A stretch of 64,000 nucleotides of DNA from Bacillus mojavensis RO-H-1 = KCTC 3706 (GCF_000245335.1 NZ_JH600279.1:744001-808000), one strand, 5' to 3'; positions 18,353 through 28,929 are shown, counted from the stretch's first letter. Made by a program: numbers and translations. The notes: generated from the sequence alone by a model not told the origin.

Positions 18353-20772
18353 TTGAAAAACGGGATTATTCGCTTTCTGCTTCTAGGTCTTGTTTTATTC
18401 TTTACGTTATCCACAGGCATGACAGGGGTACAGGCAGCACCGGTTTCTTCAAAAGGATCGGCAGACCTGGAAAAAGCCGAGGTATTCGGTGATATTGACA
18501 TGACAACAAGCAAACAAACAACGGTGATTGTGGAATTAAAAGAAAAATCCTTGGCAGAGGCGAAGGAAGCGGGAGTAAACCAAACGAAAAGCAAGCTCAA
18601 AAACGCCCGCTCAAAAGCAAAAAACAAAGCTGTGAAAGCGGTGAAAAACGGAAAAGTAAAAAGGGAATATGAACAGGTTTTCTCCGGATTTTCTATGAAA
18701 CTCCCAGCTAATGAAATTCCAAAACTCCTAGCAGTAGATGACGTTAAAGCTGTGTACCCGAACGTCACTTACAAAACAGACAATATAAAGGAGAAAGATG
18801 TCACCATCTCCGAGGACGCTGTATCTCCGCAAATGGATGACAGCGCGCCATATATCGGAGCAAACGACGCTTGGGATTTAGGCTACACTGGGAAAGGCGT
18901 CAAAGTCGCTGTTATTGATACAGGGGTTGAGTACAATCACCCTGATCTGAAGAAAAACTTCGGACAATATAAAGGATACGATTTTGTAGACAATGATTAC
19001 GATCCGAAAGAAACACCAACGGGCGATCCGAGAGGCGAAGCCACTGACCACGGAACACACGTGGCCGGAACTGTCGCTGCGAACGGTACGATTAAAGGCG
19101 TAGCACCTGATGCAACACTTCTCGCTTACCGCGTTCTCGGACCGGGAGGAAGCGGCACAACAGAAAACGTCATTGCAGGCGTGGAACGTGCTGTACAGGA
19201 CGGAGCAGATGTGATGAACCTGTCTCTCGGAAACTCATTAAACAACCCGGACTGGGCGACGAGCACAGCGCTTGATTGGGCCATGTCAGAGGGCGTTGTC
19301 GCCGTTACATCAAATGGCAACAGCGGACCGAATGGCTGGACCGTCGGATCGCCTGGCACATCCAGAGAAGCGATTTCTGTCGGTGCAACGCAGCTTCCGC
19401 TCAATGAATACGCTGTCTCATTCGGCTCTTACTCTTCAGCAAAAGTCATGGGCTATGACAAAGAAGATGACGTTAAGGGGCTTCACAATAAAGAGGTCGA
19501 GCTTGTCGACGCTGGTCTCGGCGAAGAAAAGGACTTTGAAGGAAAAGATCTGAAAGGCAAAGTGGCACTCGTCAAACGGGGCAGCATTGCTTTTGTGGAT
19601 AAAGCGGACAACGCCAAAAAAGCAGGCGCCATCGGCATGGTTGTGTATAACAATTTATCTGGGGAAATTGAAGCCAATGTGCCTGGCATGTCTGTGCCAA
19701 CGATTAAGCTTTCATTAGAAGACGGTGAAAAGCTCATCAGCGCCATGAAAGCTGGCGAGACAAAAGCAACATTCAAGTTGACAGTCTCAAAAGCGCTCGG
19801 TGAACAGGTTGCCGATTTCTCATCCCGCGGTCCTGTGATGGATACGTGGATGATTAAGCCGGATATTTCCGCGCCAGGCGTCAATATCGTCAGCACCATT
19901 CCAACACATGATCCTGACAGCCCATATGGCTACGGGTCAAAACAAGGAACGAGCATGGCATCACCTCATATCGCCGGAGCGGTTGCCGTCATCAAACAAG
20001 CTAAACCGAAATGGAGCGTTGAACAGATCAAAGCTGCCATCATGAATACCGCTGTCACATTAAAGGATGGCGATGGAGAAGTATATCCGCATAATGCCCA
20101 AGGCGCAGGCAGCGCAAGAATTATGAACGCGATCAAAGCCGACTCATTCGTCTCACCGGGAAGCTACTCGTACGGCACATTTTTGAAGGAAAAAGGAAAC
20201 GAAACGAAGAAAAAACCTTTACAATTGAAAATCAATCTTCCATTAGGAAGTCATACACGCTGGAATACTCATTCAACGGAAGCGGTATTTCCACATCCGG
20301 CACAAGCCGTGTTGTGATTCCGGCTCATAAAATCGGAAAAGCCACTGCAACAGTAAAGGTCAATACAAAGAAAACAAAAGCAGGCACCTATGAAGGAACA
20401 GTCATCGTAAGAGAAGGCGGAAAAGCCGTCGCCAAGGTACCTACATTGCTGATCGTTAAAGAGCCGGATTATCCGAGGGTAACGTCTGTATCAGTTAATG
20501 AGGGCTCTGAGCAAGGAACCTATGAAATCGAAACCTACCTTCCTGCGGGAGCGGAAGAGCTGGCATTCCTTGTCTATGACAGCAACCTTGACTTTGCAGG
20601 CCAAGCAGGTATTTATAAACATCAAGATAAAGGCTACCAGTACTTTGACTGGGACGGCACGATCAATGGGGGTACAACACTTCCAGCCGGTGAATATTAT
20701 ATGCTCGCCTATGCAGCCAACAAAGGAAAATCAAGTCAAGTTCTGACCGAAGAGCCTTTTACTGTTGAATAA
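18353..20772 (+). pseudogene. vpr: vpr, minor extracellular serine protease, frameshifted
   Basis: TTG start after AAAGGGGG, signal peptide (residues 1-29, ending VQAAP), inhibitor-type propeptide, then subtilisin catalytic domain: VAVIDTGVEYNHPDL (Asp), DHGTHVAGTVA (His), a PA insert (about 370-470) and GTSMASPHIAGAVAV (Ser). The first frame reaches a TGA at 20317 (654 codons). The C-terminal 150 codons continue in another frame from about 20215 to 20772. The switch falls in an A-run (about 20209-20216), where one A fewer than expected removes the frame. The intact family protein is about 806 residues. All catalytic residues precede the shift, so a truncated enzyme could still form. Confidence 0.88.
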
Positions 20773-20776
20773 AAAG

Positions 20777-20810
20777 CAGCCCTGCCGAGAAGCATCGGCG
20801 GGGCTTTTTC
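20777..20810 (+). terminator. Terminator after vpr
   Basis: GCCC-GCCGA and TCGGC-GGGC pair around GAAGCA, followed by T5. Confidence 0.88.
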
Positions 20811-20829
20811 CATACAGGCTTTAACGGCT

Positions 20830-21834
20830 TCATGCCTCGGCAAACGCCTCCTGTAAAAGGCGATAAGAATGAAGTTTATCCTCAAATCGATTCGTAATGG
20901 TTACCGCCATGATTTCCTCTGTATCATAAGCCTTACTCAAGGACATCAGCTGTTCCTTGACCTGTTTTTTCGTACCGACAATCATTCGGTTTCTGTTATC
21001 AGCAATTCGTCTTTGTTCATAAGGAGAGTACGTATTGTTCCGGACAGCTTCATAATCAGGAACACCTTCTAAAGGAATGCCCTGCTCCCCCGCCAAGAGA
21101 GTAAAATCAAGCACTGCCGCAAGCTGTTCCGCTTTCTCCTCTGTATCCGCACATAGAACAAAAACAGCAACTGCCGCACGAGGCGTTTCTCCTAACACAG
21201 TTGGCTTAAATCGTCTCTTATATTGTCTGACCGTATCCTCTCCGCCCTCGCCATTAATAAAGTGGGCAAACATATAGCCGGCACCCGATTCAGCGGCAAG
21301 CAAGGCACTTTCTCCGGATGAACCGAGCAGCCACACATCCGGCGCGCTGGATATATGAGGCGCAGCCGTCAGATTCGGAAAACGGTGTTTGTCATCCGCC
21401 AAATCATGCAAATACATCGTCAGTTCCTTGATTTGCTGCGGATACTGATCAGCATTGCGCTTTCCGCCGTCATTGAGCGCCCAAGATGCAATCGGCATTC
21501 CTCCCGGCGCTCTGCCTAGGCCGAGATCAATTCTTCCCGGCGTCAAACCTTCCAGCACACGAAAATTCTCAGCTACTTTATAGGCACTGTAGTGCGGCAG
21601 CATAACACCGCCTGATCCCACCCTAATCCGGTTCGTTTTCGCCGCAATATGGCTGATCAGCACCTCTGGACTGGACCCTGCCAGACGCTTTGAAAAGTGA
21701 TGCTCTGAAACCCAAAATCTCTTATACCCAAGACCCTCAGCCGCCTGGGCAAGCTCAACGGTTTCCCGTAATGCCGTTTCTGCAGAGCTTCCCTCGGACA
21801 CCGGAGATTGATCTAATATACTTAATGATAACAT
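20830..21834 (-). CDS. ywcH: YwcH, luciferase-like flavin monooxygenase
   Basis: 334 residues, bacterial-luciferase-like (LLM) TIM-barrel family: LSLSILDQSPVSEGSSAETA at the amino end, FWVSEHHFSKRLAGSSPEVL, IRVGSGGVMLPHYSAYKVAENFRVLEGLTPGRIDLGLGRAPG, and the terminal TKKQVKEQL. It needs reduced FMN. In B. subtilis it forms an operon with the flavin reductase nfrA, which is directly upstream here and would supply FMNH2 (NfrA stops at 22013). The substrate is not known. Start chosen at the fourth codon of the open frame, giving MLSLSIL. Confidence 0.9.
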   Translation of the reverse strand: MLSLSILDQSPVSEGSSAETALRETVELAQAAEGLGYKRFWVSEHHFSKRLAGSSPEVLISHIAAKTNRIRVGSGGVMLPHYSAYKVAENFRVLEGLTPGRIDLGLGRAPGGMPIASWALNDGGKRNADQYPQQIKELTMYLHDLADDKHRFPNLTAAPHISSAPDVWLLGSSGESALLAAESGAGYMFAHFINGEGGEDTVRQYKRRFKPTVLGETPRAAVAVFVLCADTEEKAEQLAAVLDFTLLAGEQGIPLEGVPDYEAVRNNTYSPYEQRRIADNRNRMIVGTKKQVKEQLMSLSKAYDTEEIMAVTITNRFEDKLHSYRLLQEAFAEA

Positions 21835-21980
21835 CCCTACCACCTCGTCCTCATCGTATCACTGATCCATTATTTTTTCTTCTAAGCCGCTCACACTGTT
21901 CATCAGTGTCTCCCGATCAATCGTCATTTATTTGTGTCTGCTTGTCTCTATTTGTCGGAATATGTTACACGTGAAACATA

Positions 21981-22008
21981 AAAACCTCTCCGCCAGCGGA
22001 GAGGTTTC
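21981..22008 (-). terminator. Terminator-like hairpin after nfrA
   Basis: AACCTCTCCGC-ca-GCGGAGAGGTT, a perfect 11-bp stem followed on the minus strand by T5. It lies between nfrA and ywcH, so part of nfrA transcription may stop before ywcH. Confidence 0.82.
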
Positions 22009-22012
22009 ACAT

Positions 22013-22762
22013 TTAGTTCTTATTAAAGCCTTTTTCTTTCACATATTCATTTAAGTACGTACGCGGTTTCTGCTTCATAAAGTTCAGAATTTGATCAGAC
22101 CACGTTTCCACCCGCTGACCGTTTGTTCTTTCTCTATAATAATCAGAAATGATTTTGTCATATGCCCTCATATGTTCACGAAAATCATCGTCATTCACAT
22201 TATACGTATTTTCATGATAGACAGCCTGCTTCGGCAATCTCGGTTTTTTGCCGGATGGGTTGGCAGGATGTCCTACAGCCAGACCAAAAAGCGGGAGTAC
22301 ATGATCAGGCGTTTGCAGCACCTCTGTCACCTTGTCCAGTTCATTCCGAATGCCTCCAATATAACATATGCCAAGCCCCATTGATTCTGCGGCGATGCTC
22401 ATATTTTGAGCCGCAAGCGCAGCATCAATTAAACTGACCATAAACATTTCCGTATTTTCCAGCAGCTCAGAGATATGTTCGCCTTTTTCTTCAGCCAGTT
22501 TTTGATGACGGTACAAGTCCGCGCAAAACACAAAAAAGTGACCGTTATGTTCAACATAAGGCTGATTCCCCGCAAACACAGACAGCTCACGTTTTTTCTC
22601 CGGATCGGAAACACCGATAATCGAATAAGCCTGCACATAGCTGGACGTAGGCGCAGCCTGCGCACTTTTCACTAATGTATCAATTTCCTCAGCTGTCAAA
22701 AGCTGATCAGTAAATGATCGGATCGATCGATGGTTTAAAATGGTTTCAATTGTGTTGTTCAT
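22013..22762 (-). CDS. nfrA: NfrA, NADPH-dependent FMN oxidoreductase
   Basis: 249 residues, nitroreductase superfamily: NNTIETILNHRSIRSFTDQ with the FMN-binding RSIRSF motif, AAQNMSIAAESMGLGICYIGG and GLAVGHPANPSGKKPRLP. The enzyme reduces FMN and nitro compounds with NAD(P)H and is part of the B. subtilis oxidative and heat stress response. The start is the ATG after AGGAGGTTCTTGTG; the frame extends ten codons upstream without a ribosome-binding site. It is followed by ywcH, its probable flavin-using partner. Confidence 0.93.
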   Translation of the reverse strand: MNNTIETILNHRSIRSFTDQLLTAEEIDTLVKSAQAAPTSSYVQAYSIIGVSDPEKKRELSVFAGNQPYVEHNGHFFVFCADLYRHQKLAEEKGEHISELLENTEMFMVSLIDAALAAQNMSIAAESMGLGICYIGGIRNELDKVTEVLQTPDHVLPLFGLAVGHPANPSGKKPRLPKQAVYHENTYNVNDDDFREHMRAYDKIISDYYRERTNGQRVETWSDQILNFMKQKPRTYLNEYVKEKGFNKN

Positions 22763-22836
22763 CACAAGAACCTCCTTATCTGTTTTTATCATATCCGAAA
22801 AAAAGCGAACTCAAAAGTGAAATGCTCTACAAAAAA

Positions 22837-22864
22837 AGAGACAGCCCTTAAAGGCTGTCTGCAT
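22837..22864 (-). terminator. Terminator after rodA
   Basis: AGACAGCC-ttaaa-GGCTGTCT; on the minus strand it is followed by a long T-run. Confidence 0.88.
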
Positions 22865-22865
22865 T

Positions 22866-24050
22866 TTATGAATTAAACAAATAACTTCTGTATCTCGTCA
22901 GCTGAACACTCGCATTATACACAATACCGAAACCAATTAACGTGGCAAGCGTCGAGCTTCCCCCATAGCTGACAAACAGCAGCGGAATCCCGGTAACAGG
23001 CATAATACCGATATTCATCCCGATATTCTGGAATGTGTGGATAACAATTAACGCCGTATAACCTACGCAAAAGAAAGAAGCAAAACGGTTGAATGGATGG
23101 ATCTTGTCAATCAAAACGACAAGTCTATAGATTAAGAAGAAGAACATGATAACCACAATGGCACAGCCTAAAAATCCGAAGCTTTCACCTAAAATAGCAA
23201 AAATAAAGTCAGTCTGTCCCTCTGGTACATAAACCTTCAAGTTATGAACACCATTTCCGATAATCCCGCCTGAGCCGATAGCCATGACGGCCTGATCAAC
23301 CTGCCAGCCGCTATTTGCATCTTCCTGAGTTGTTCCATTTGAATCAGAAACCCAAGATGTAACCCTGTTAATTTGATACTCTTGAATACCCACTGACTTA
23401 GCAACATCAGGAAAATTAATCATAACTAACAAGGCAAGAGTAATAAGTAAGATACCTGAACCGCCAATGATCGCGATCAGCTTCCAGTTTACTCCTGACA
23501 TAAAGACCATGACAATCACAATAAACATACATATTCCTGCTGTACCAGCATCCTGCAGAAGGATAAGTCCGATTGGCACTACTGCAACGCCTGCTATCTT
23601 CAACAAAAGATAGACATCATCTCTAAGTGAACGAACTTTTTTAGGATTCGCCTTAGATATAACCGAGGCCACCATCATCATGAGCCCTATCTTCATAAAT
23701 TCAGAAGGCTGCAACGTAACAGGTCCAAATTGGAACCAGCTTTTTGCACCATTTTTTACAGGGGCGATAGACTCAGGGCTAATCCTTAATATCAATAACA
23801 ATAAGATTCCAAATATAAACACATATAAACTAAGTTTTTCTAGTTGCTCTAAATCGAAATAAAGTAGTGCCGTTATTGCAACAATGCCCAATACATAATA
23901 AACGATTTGTTTCTTCCAAGCACCGTCTCCATACTGCCCAAACTGACCGGCAGCATAAATTGATACTACACTTATGATAAAAAACACACAAAATATAAAA
24001 ATCAAATCCCCCTGATAAAAGGGGCTTTGCTGTTTCTTATATCGACTCAT
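22866..24050 (-). CDS. rodA: RodA, SEDS peptidoglycan polymerase
   Basis: 394 residues, ten membrane segments. SEDS-family features: [35 protein letters not shown] with the essential aspartate, [13 protein letters not shown] and the C-terminal [18 protein letters not shown]. RodA is the glycan polymerase of the elongation machinery, working with class B penicillin-binding proteins and the MreB system to keep rod shape. Single gene on the minus strand. Its codon usage is ordinary although the 5' half is rather AT-rich. In 168 it is next to ywcE; here an acetyltransferase gene intervenes. Confidence 0.96.
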   Translation of the reverse strand: MSRYKKQQSPFYQGDLIFIFCVFFIISVVSIYAAGQFGQYGDGAWKKQIVYYVLGIVAITALLYFDLEQLEKLSLYVFIFGILLLLILRISPESIAPVKNGAKSWFQFGPVTLQPSEFMKIGLMMMVASVISKANPKKVRSLRDDVYLLLKIAGVAVVPIGLILLQDAGTAGICMFIVIVMVFMSGVNWKLIAIIGGSGILLITLALLVMINFPDVAKSVGIQEYQINRVTSWVSDSNGTTQEDANSGWQVDQAVMAIGSGGIIGNGVHNLKVYVPEGQTDFIFAILGESFGFLGCAIVVIMFFFLIYRLVVLIDKIHPFNRFASFFCVGYTALIVIHTFQNIGMNIGIMPVTGIPLLFVSYGGSSTLATLIGFGIVYNASVQLTRYRSYLFNS

Positions 24051-24239
24051 TCTATCCCGCCTTACATTTTCATCGGAAAATCACTAATGTTTATTATACA
24101 TGAACCACGTTCAAGATGACACGTGAAGCTCGTTTCCTTTTTTGTTTTTTGCGCGCAGTTGTGGCGCTTTTTCAGCTACACGAAATATGACGTATCATAA
24201 ACCGAAATGTTTCGATTGACACAAAACTTTTCAAATGAA

Positions 24240-24266
24240 AAAAACCCCACTATAAAAGGGGTTAAA
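24240..24266 (-). terminator. Terminator of the acetyltransferase gene
   Basis: AACCCC-actataaa-AGGGGTT; on the minus strand followed by T7. It overlaps the end of the coding region. Confidence 0.82.
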
Positions 24267-25407
24267 AGAAATCCATAAGAAATGGAGGTTTTAATTGAAA
24301 TTCGTCATCAAGCCGTTTGATTTCCGGTACCGGTCCTTTTATCATGCCTGTTTCAAAAAGGAAACGAGCACTCCTGGCACCTAGGAAGAAAGCGGTTAAA
24401 GAAGATATGCTGCATTCTATTAGATGGTCAGATGACTCTTCCGGAATGATCTGCACCTGCTGGGACTCGACACGGAAAGTCTGTTGATTCCACGGGGCCC
24501 ATTGATCCGTTACCTTAAAGTCAAAGGGAGCTGTCAGCCGAGATTTTGGATATTCCCGTAAAAAACCTTCAACGTCAACGATGCGCGCCATACTATAAGG
24601 ATATATCTCATGTTTGACCCGGGGTTCGGCAGTTAAAAAATCAAGATCTTCCTTCATTTGTACAGTCAGTTCTACTTCATTTAGCATCGAATCATGCTGG
24701 CAAATAAAATTCCACAAGCCTCTCTGGGCCTCCCTGTTCAAATAAACAAATTCTTTAACTCGCATCGTTTTATTTTTAATGTCATACACAAGATATCCAC
24801 AAGGCACTCCATCTTCAGAGATATACATAGCCTTCATACCATCGATCTTCTCTGTCCAGTGCCCCTTTGAACGTTTCATTAGCCCATTATGCTTCGTTCT
24901 ATACTGATTATAAATGGCATTCACTGCATCTGTTTCATTCTCTTGAAGCCTCCTCATGTATCCAGAGGTATCACCTAGCTTTTGCAATTGTTCTTTAAGG
25001 TAAGTAAGACGTTTTTGATAGAAACAAAGTTCCCAGCCAAATTTGCGGTAAAAGGAGATTAGGAACGGATGCAAAAAGCTGATGGTTTGGTTTTCTTTCT
25101 TCATGACCGTGAGAGCGTTCCGAATAAGTTCCTTTACTGTTCCTTTTCTTCTGTATTCAGGCCAGGTTGCCACCCCAGCAATACCTCCCATCTTCATCTC
25201 CTGCTCCTCAAGCATGACAGAAAAGGGAATAATGTGAAGCTTAGAGAAGAGTTTCTCTTGTTCCTTCATTCCGATGATGTAATGGTTCTCTAAAGCTTTT
25301 ACTTTCTCTTCTCGTTCCTCATCACTGAGTTCTTTCTGAAAAGCATATTCAGACATGCGGATCACTTCTCGCCAATCTTCTCTTTCAAGCTTTATTACCT
25401 GATACAT
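24262..25407 (-). CDS. Eis-like GNAT acetyltransferase
   Basis: About 381 residues, size and layout of the Eis (enhanced intracellular survival) family: an N-terminal GNAT domain with IAGVATWPEYRRKGTVKELI (acetyl-CoA loop, near residue 80-100) and ISFLHPFLISFYRKFGWELC, a second degenerate GNAT domain, and a C-terminal sterol-carrier-like domain (LTAFFLGARSARFLFETGMI). Eis-type enzymes acetylate aminoglycosides, lysines or polyamines; the substrate here is unknown. The start is taken at the second ATG, spaced 6 bases from AAGGGGG. I do not recall this gene between rodA and ywcE in strain 168. It has its own terminator and upstream gap, as expected of a single-gene insertion. Confidence 0.85.
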   Translation of the reverse strand: MYQVIKLEREDWREVIRMSEYAFQKELSDEEREEKVKALENHYIIGMKEQEKLFSKLHIIPFSVMLEEQEMKMGGIAGVATWPEYRRKGTVKELIRNALTVMKKENQTISFLHPFLISFYRKFGWELCFYQKRLTYLKEQLQKLGDTSGYMRRLQENETDAVNAIYNQYRTKHNGLMKRSKGHWTEKIDGMKAMYISEDGVPCGYLVYDIKNKTMRVKEFVYLNREAQRGLWNFICQHDSMLNEVELTVQMKEDLDFLTAEPRVKHEIYPYSMARIVDVEGFLREYPKSRLTAPFDFKVTDQWAPWNQQTFRVESQQVQIIPEESSDHLIECSISSLTAFFLGARSARFLFETGMIKGPVPEIKRLDDEFQLKPPFLMDFF

Positions 25408-25601
25408 CTGCATCCCCCTTCTTTTAAAAAGAAAGCTCCGTACATTCTCCTATCTTACAGCGTTTAAAAATAAGACGATAGGTCTAACTCATTTTTTCAA
25501 AAACCTGTATCAATTTCTGGAAAACATGGTATAATAATTGTAACAAAACGTTCACAAAACAACCATAAAACAGACACAATTCATTTCCTCTACTTCATTT
25601 T

Positions 25602-25615
25602 TGTAAACGCTGTCA
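25602..25615. promoter_or_regulatory. cre-type CcpA site upstream of ywcE
   Basis: TGTAAACGCTGTCA is a full match to the cre consensus (TGWAANCGNTNWCA), 21 bases upstream of the ywcE ATG and thus likely downstream of the promoter. The adjacent TGTCACAAAA may also overlap a Spo0A-type site; that is weaker. Confidence 0.65.
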
Positions 25616-25638
25616 CAAAATGAAAGGAGACGGGTATG

Positions 25639-25902
25639 ATGGACATGTTTTTTGCTTATTTACTGGTTGCCAGCGCTACTCCCCTCTTTATTTGGCTCGA
25701 TAACAAAAAAGTCGCACTCTCTGCTATTCCGCCAATAATTTTAATGTGGGTATTCTTCTTCTTTTACGCAACAGAAAGCCTTTCTCCACTCGGACACACT
25801 CTCATGATTATCCTGTTTGCCGTCAACGTCATTGTCGCTCATATTGCGGCCTTTATCATTTATGGCCTTCCTTATCTTCGCAGAAAGCGAAGCAGCAGCT
25901 GA
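25639..25902 (+). CDS. ywcE: YwcE, holin-like spore morphogenesis protein
   Basis: 87 residues with three membrane segments ([53 protein letters not shown]) and a short basic C-terminus RRKRSSS, the arrangement of class I holins. In B. subtilis YwcE is needed for normal spore coat and germination and is repressed by Spo0A-P during growth. AAAGGAG precedes two tandem ATGs; the second is preferred for spacing and for matching the known length. Confidence 0.92.
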   Translation: MDMFFAYLLVASATPLFIWLDNKKVALSAIPPIILMWVFFFFYATESLSPLGHTLMIILFAVNVIVAHIAAFIIYGLPYLRRKRSSS

Positions 25903-25914
25903 CTGAAACAGCAA

Positions 25915-25947
25915 AAAAACCCTCTTCTGGACGAAGAGGGTTTTTTG
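25915..25947. terminator. Bidirectional terminator between ywcE and qoxD
   Basis: AACCCTCTTC-tggac-GAAGAGGGTT with A7 on the left and T6 on the right; serves convergent ywcE and the qox operon. Confidence 0.92.
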
Positions 25948-25948
25948 C

Positions 25949-26323
25949 TTATTCGTTGTGGCCTGAGTGCTCTGAGTGTTCAGCGCCTCCAGGAGGATTT
26001 CCATCCATGTGGTCACCGTGATGATAGTGAGCCGCGAAAATCCAGATGGATCCAAGCACGATAACGATCGCGCCGAAGAATCCGAACAGCGTGTTTCCGA
26101 CTTGGATACCGCCGTTTTCGCTCTCTGTCATGTGCATGAACATGAGGAGCTGGAGCGCCGCCTGAATGAAGGCGAAGCCGAAAATGATCCAAAGTTTTGC
26201 TGATGAGCTCAGGTCAGTATACACTGCAACCCATAGAGCCAGCAGGGTCAAAACAATAGAAAGTGCAAAACCTACAATGTGCTTCCATGGAAAGTGACTG
26301 TGTTCAGCAGATTTGTTTGCCAT
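25949..26323 (-). CDS. qoxD: Cytochrome aa3 quinol oxidase subunit IV
   Basis: 124 residues from the ATG giving MANKSAEHSHFPWKHIVGF; the frame opens 20 codons earlier inside qoxC but without a ribosome-binding site. Three membrane segments and a histidine-rich tail (HYHHGDHMDG), as in CyoD/QoxD subunits that assist copper-centre assembly. Last gene of qoxABCD; one base separates it from the qoxC stop, so translation is coupled. Confidence 0.95.
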   Translation of the reverse strand: MANKSAEHSHFPWKHIVGFALSIVLTLLALWVAVYTDLSSSAKLWIIFGFAFIQAALQLLMFMHMTESENGGIQVGNTLFGFFGAIVIVLGSIWIFAAHYHHGDHMDGNPPGGAEHSEHSGHNE

Positions 26324-26324
26324 T

Positions 26325-26939
26325 TTACAGACCCCCCAATCCCATGAGATAGACACCTGTAAAGATGAAAATCCATACAACATCTAAGAAGTGCCAGTAC
26401 AAGCTTGAGATAAAGATTTTAGATGAAGTTTGCGGAGTTAAGCCGCGTTTCTTCAACTGAATCAGAATGCCTGCAATCCAGAAAATACCGATTGTTACGT
26501 GAGTTCCGTGAGTTCCAAGTAAAACAAAGAATCCAGACCAGAACGCACTTGTACCGAGAGATGCTCCTTCATGTACATAATGGACAAACTCGTTGATCTC
26601 ACAACCGACGAAGCCGGCGCCGAGAAGAAGAGTGATAATTGTCCAAATGACGACGCCTTTTAAACTTCCGCGGCGCATTTCATGAACAGCGATCCCGCAG
26701 GTAAAGCTGCTGATAAGCAGCAAGAACGTCATAATCATTACCAGATTCACTTCAAACAGTTCGTCCGGTAAGACACCTCCTGCTGTTCTGTTTTGAAGAA
26801 CGAAGAAGGTTGCAAATAGTGTTGAGAACAACACAATTTCTGCCCCTAAAAAGATCCAAAACCCGAGAATATTAAGTCTGCCGGTTTCAGATTGATATTC
26901 CATAGGCGCGTTAGAATTGCCGTGTTCTGCATGTTCCAT
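26325..26939 (-). CDS. qoxC: Cytochrome aa3 quinol oxidase subunit III
   Basis: 204 residues, five membrane segments, heme-copper oxidase subunit III family: LGFWIFLGAEIVLFSTLFATF, FWSGFFVLLGTHGTHVTIGI and SLYWHFLDVVWIFIFTGVYL, the last two being the conserved family signatures. The subunit stabilises the catalytic subunit QoxB. It starts 13 bases after the qoxB stop with AAGGAGGCGTGAGTT in front of the ATG. Confidence 0.96.
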   Translation of the reverse strand: MEHAEHGNSNAPMEYQSETGRLNILGFWIFLGAEIVLFSTLFATFFVLQNRTAGGVLPDELFEVNLVMIMTFLLLISSFTCGIAVHEMRRGSLKGVVIWTIITLLLGAGFVGCEINEFVHYVHEGASLGTSAFWSGFFVLLGTHGTHVTIGIFWIAGILIQLKKRGLTPQTSSKIFISSLYWHFLDVVWIFIFTGVYLMGLGGL

Positions 26940-26952
26940 AACTCACGCCTCC

Positions 26953-28902
26953 TTATTCGGAAATCTTTCTTTCCGTCTCTTTTATTTCATCAACACTAAC
27001 GTAGTAGCCATTGTCGTATTCGAATGAACGCAGCACCATGCAGAGCAGGACTCCGATTAATCCGACTACGCCCATCCAGTACCATTCAAAGACAAGTCCA
27101 AAGCCTGCGATACCAAAGGCAACAGACATAAAGAACGGTCTGCCTGAGTTGCTTGGCATATGGATTTTCTTGAATTTGCTTTCAGGGTATAATTCAGTTT
27201 TTTCTTCTTTCATGTGCAGGAATGCATCTTGGGATTTGACTTCAGGAAGCACCGCAAAGTTGTAGTGCGGCGGAATCGCAGATGAAGTCGCCCAATCAAG
27301 CGTACGTCCCACACCCCATGAATCTCCGCTGATTTCACGAGTAGAGTAACGGAAGCTGTAGTAGATGTTATAGCAAAGGATTAAGAATCCTACACCCATC
27401 ATGAAAGCTCCGACTGTTGAAATAAAGTTCAATGTTGTCCAGCCATCATTCGGTCCGTATGTGTAAATACGGCGAGGCATACCTTGAAGCCCCAAGAAAT
27501 ATTGCGGGAAGAAACAAATATTGAACCCGATCATAAAGATCCAGAAGAACCATTTTCCGATTTTTTCGTTCAGTTTGTGGCCGAACATTTTTGGATACCA
27601 GAAAATAAATCCTGCGAAACAAGCAAATACAGTACCCGCGATCAGCACGTAGTGGAAGTGAGATACCAGGAAGTACGTATTATGGTATTGATAATCCGCT
27701 GCTGCCATCGCAAGCATAACCCCTGTAACCCCGCCGATAACGAAGTTAGGAATGAATGCAAGCGCCCACAGCATAGGCGTTGTAAAGCTGATTCGGCCTT
27801 TATACATGGTAAAGAGCCAGTTAAAGATTTTAACCCCGGTCGGAATCGAGATTGCCATTGTCGTAATTGAGAAGAATGAGTTAACGGACGCACTGTTCCC
27901 CATTGTGAAGAAGTGGTGAGTCCAAACTAAGAAACTCAATACGGAGATGGCGATAATAGAACCAACCATCGCTTTGTAACCAAACAATTGTTTTCTTGCA
28001 AAGCTTGAGATAATTTCTGAGAAAATACCGAACGCCGGAAGAATAACGATATATACTTCAGGATGTCCCCAAATCCAGAACAGGTTGGCCCAAAGCATCG
28101 GCATACCGCCTGCTTCCAGTGTGAAAAAGTGAGCGCCGAACAAACGATCAAATGATAAGAGTGCTAAAGCTACTGTAAGCACAGGGAAAGCAAACACGAT
28201 AATAACCATTGTGATCAGTGTTGTCCATGTGAACATTGGCATACGCATCAGTGTCATGCCTTTTGTTCTCATTTTTAAGATTGTGACCATAAAGTTGATC
28301 CCTGTCATCAGGGTACCGATACCGGCAATCTGAAGTCCGAGGAGGTAGTAGTTCTCACCCGGTCCAGGGCTCATGTCGTTACTTGCAAGCGGCATGTAAC
28401 TTGTCCAGCCTGCGTTCGGAGAACCTCCGATAACGAAAGAAATATTGAAAAGCATAGCCCCTACGAAGAACGTCCAGAAACTCAGGTTGTTCAAGTAAGG
28501 AAATGCAACGTCGCGAGCACCGATTTGAAGAGGTACAACAACGTTAATAAGACCGATTAAAAACGGCATCGCCATGAAGATGATCATGATCGTACCGTGA
28601 GTCGTAAAAATTTCATTATAGTGGTTTGAGTCTAAAAAACTGTTATTCGGAAGCGCTAGCTGGGCACGCATCATCAAACCGTCGACACCGCCGCGGAATA
28701 ACATAATTACAGCAGATATAATATACATGATTCCGAGTTTTTTGTGATCAACAGTTGTTATCCATTCAGACCAGAGCCATTTCCATTTCTTGAAGTAGGT
28801 CAGTACAACAATGATGGCGATGGTAGATAGTGCAATGGAAACTTGTGCGCCCAGAATTAATGGGTCACCTGTTACAAAAAATTCATCCCATTTAAATTTC
28901 AT
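26953..28902 (-). CDS. qoxB: Cytochrome aa3 quinol oxidase subunit I
   Basis: 649 residues, about 15 membrane segments. It is the catalytic heme-copper subunit: the low-spin heme ligand in [38 protein letters not shown] with the Cu-B histidine and the cross-linked tyrosine, [10 protein letters not shown] variant [13 protein letters not shown] with two further Cu-B histidines, and [13 protein letters not shown] with the two heme ligands. QoxABCD is the main aerobic terminal oxidase of B. subtilis, oxidising menaquinol and pumping protons. 27 bases separate it from qoxA. Confidence 0.97.
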   Translation of the reverse strand: MKFKWDEFFVTGDPLILGAQVSIALSTIAIIVVLTYFKKWKWLWSEWITTVDHKKLGIMYIISAVIMLFRGGVDGLMMRAQLALPNNSFLDSNHYNEIFTTHGTIMIIFMAMPFLIGLINVVVPLQIGARDVAFPYLNNLSFWTFFVGAMLFNISFVIGGSPNAGWTSYMPLASNDMSPGPGENYYLLGLQIAGIGTLMTGINFMVTILKMRTKGMTLMRMPMFTWTTLITMVIIVFAFPVLTVALALLSFDRLFGAHFFTLEAGGMPMLWANLFWIWGHPEVYIVILPAFGIFSEIISSFARKQLFGYKAMVGSIIAISVLSFLVWTHHFFTMGNSASVNSFFSITTMAISIPTGVKIFNWLFTMYKGRISFTTPMLWALAFIPNFVIGGVTGVMLAMAAADYQYHNTYFLVSHFHYVLIAGTVFACFAGFIFWYPKMFGHKLNEKIGKWFFWIFMIGFNICFFPQYFLGLQGMPRRIYTYGPNDGWTTLNFISTVGAFMMGVGFLILCYNIYYSFRYSTREISGDSWGVGRTLDWATSSAIPPHYNFAVLPEVKSQDAFLHMKEEKTELYPESKFKKIHMPSNSGRPFFMSVAFGIAGFGLVFEWYWMGVVGLIGVLLCMVLRSFEYDNGYYVSVDEIKETERKISE

Positions 28903-28929
28903 GCGGGCTTCCTCCTTTCCTGATCAATA

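Noticed and set aside
18132-18356. 74-codon frame in the ywcI-vpr gap
   Set aside because: AT-rich, no good ribosome-binding site, and spans the DnaA boxes; the residue composition is that of random AT-rich sequence.
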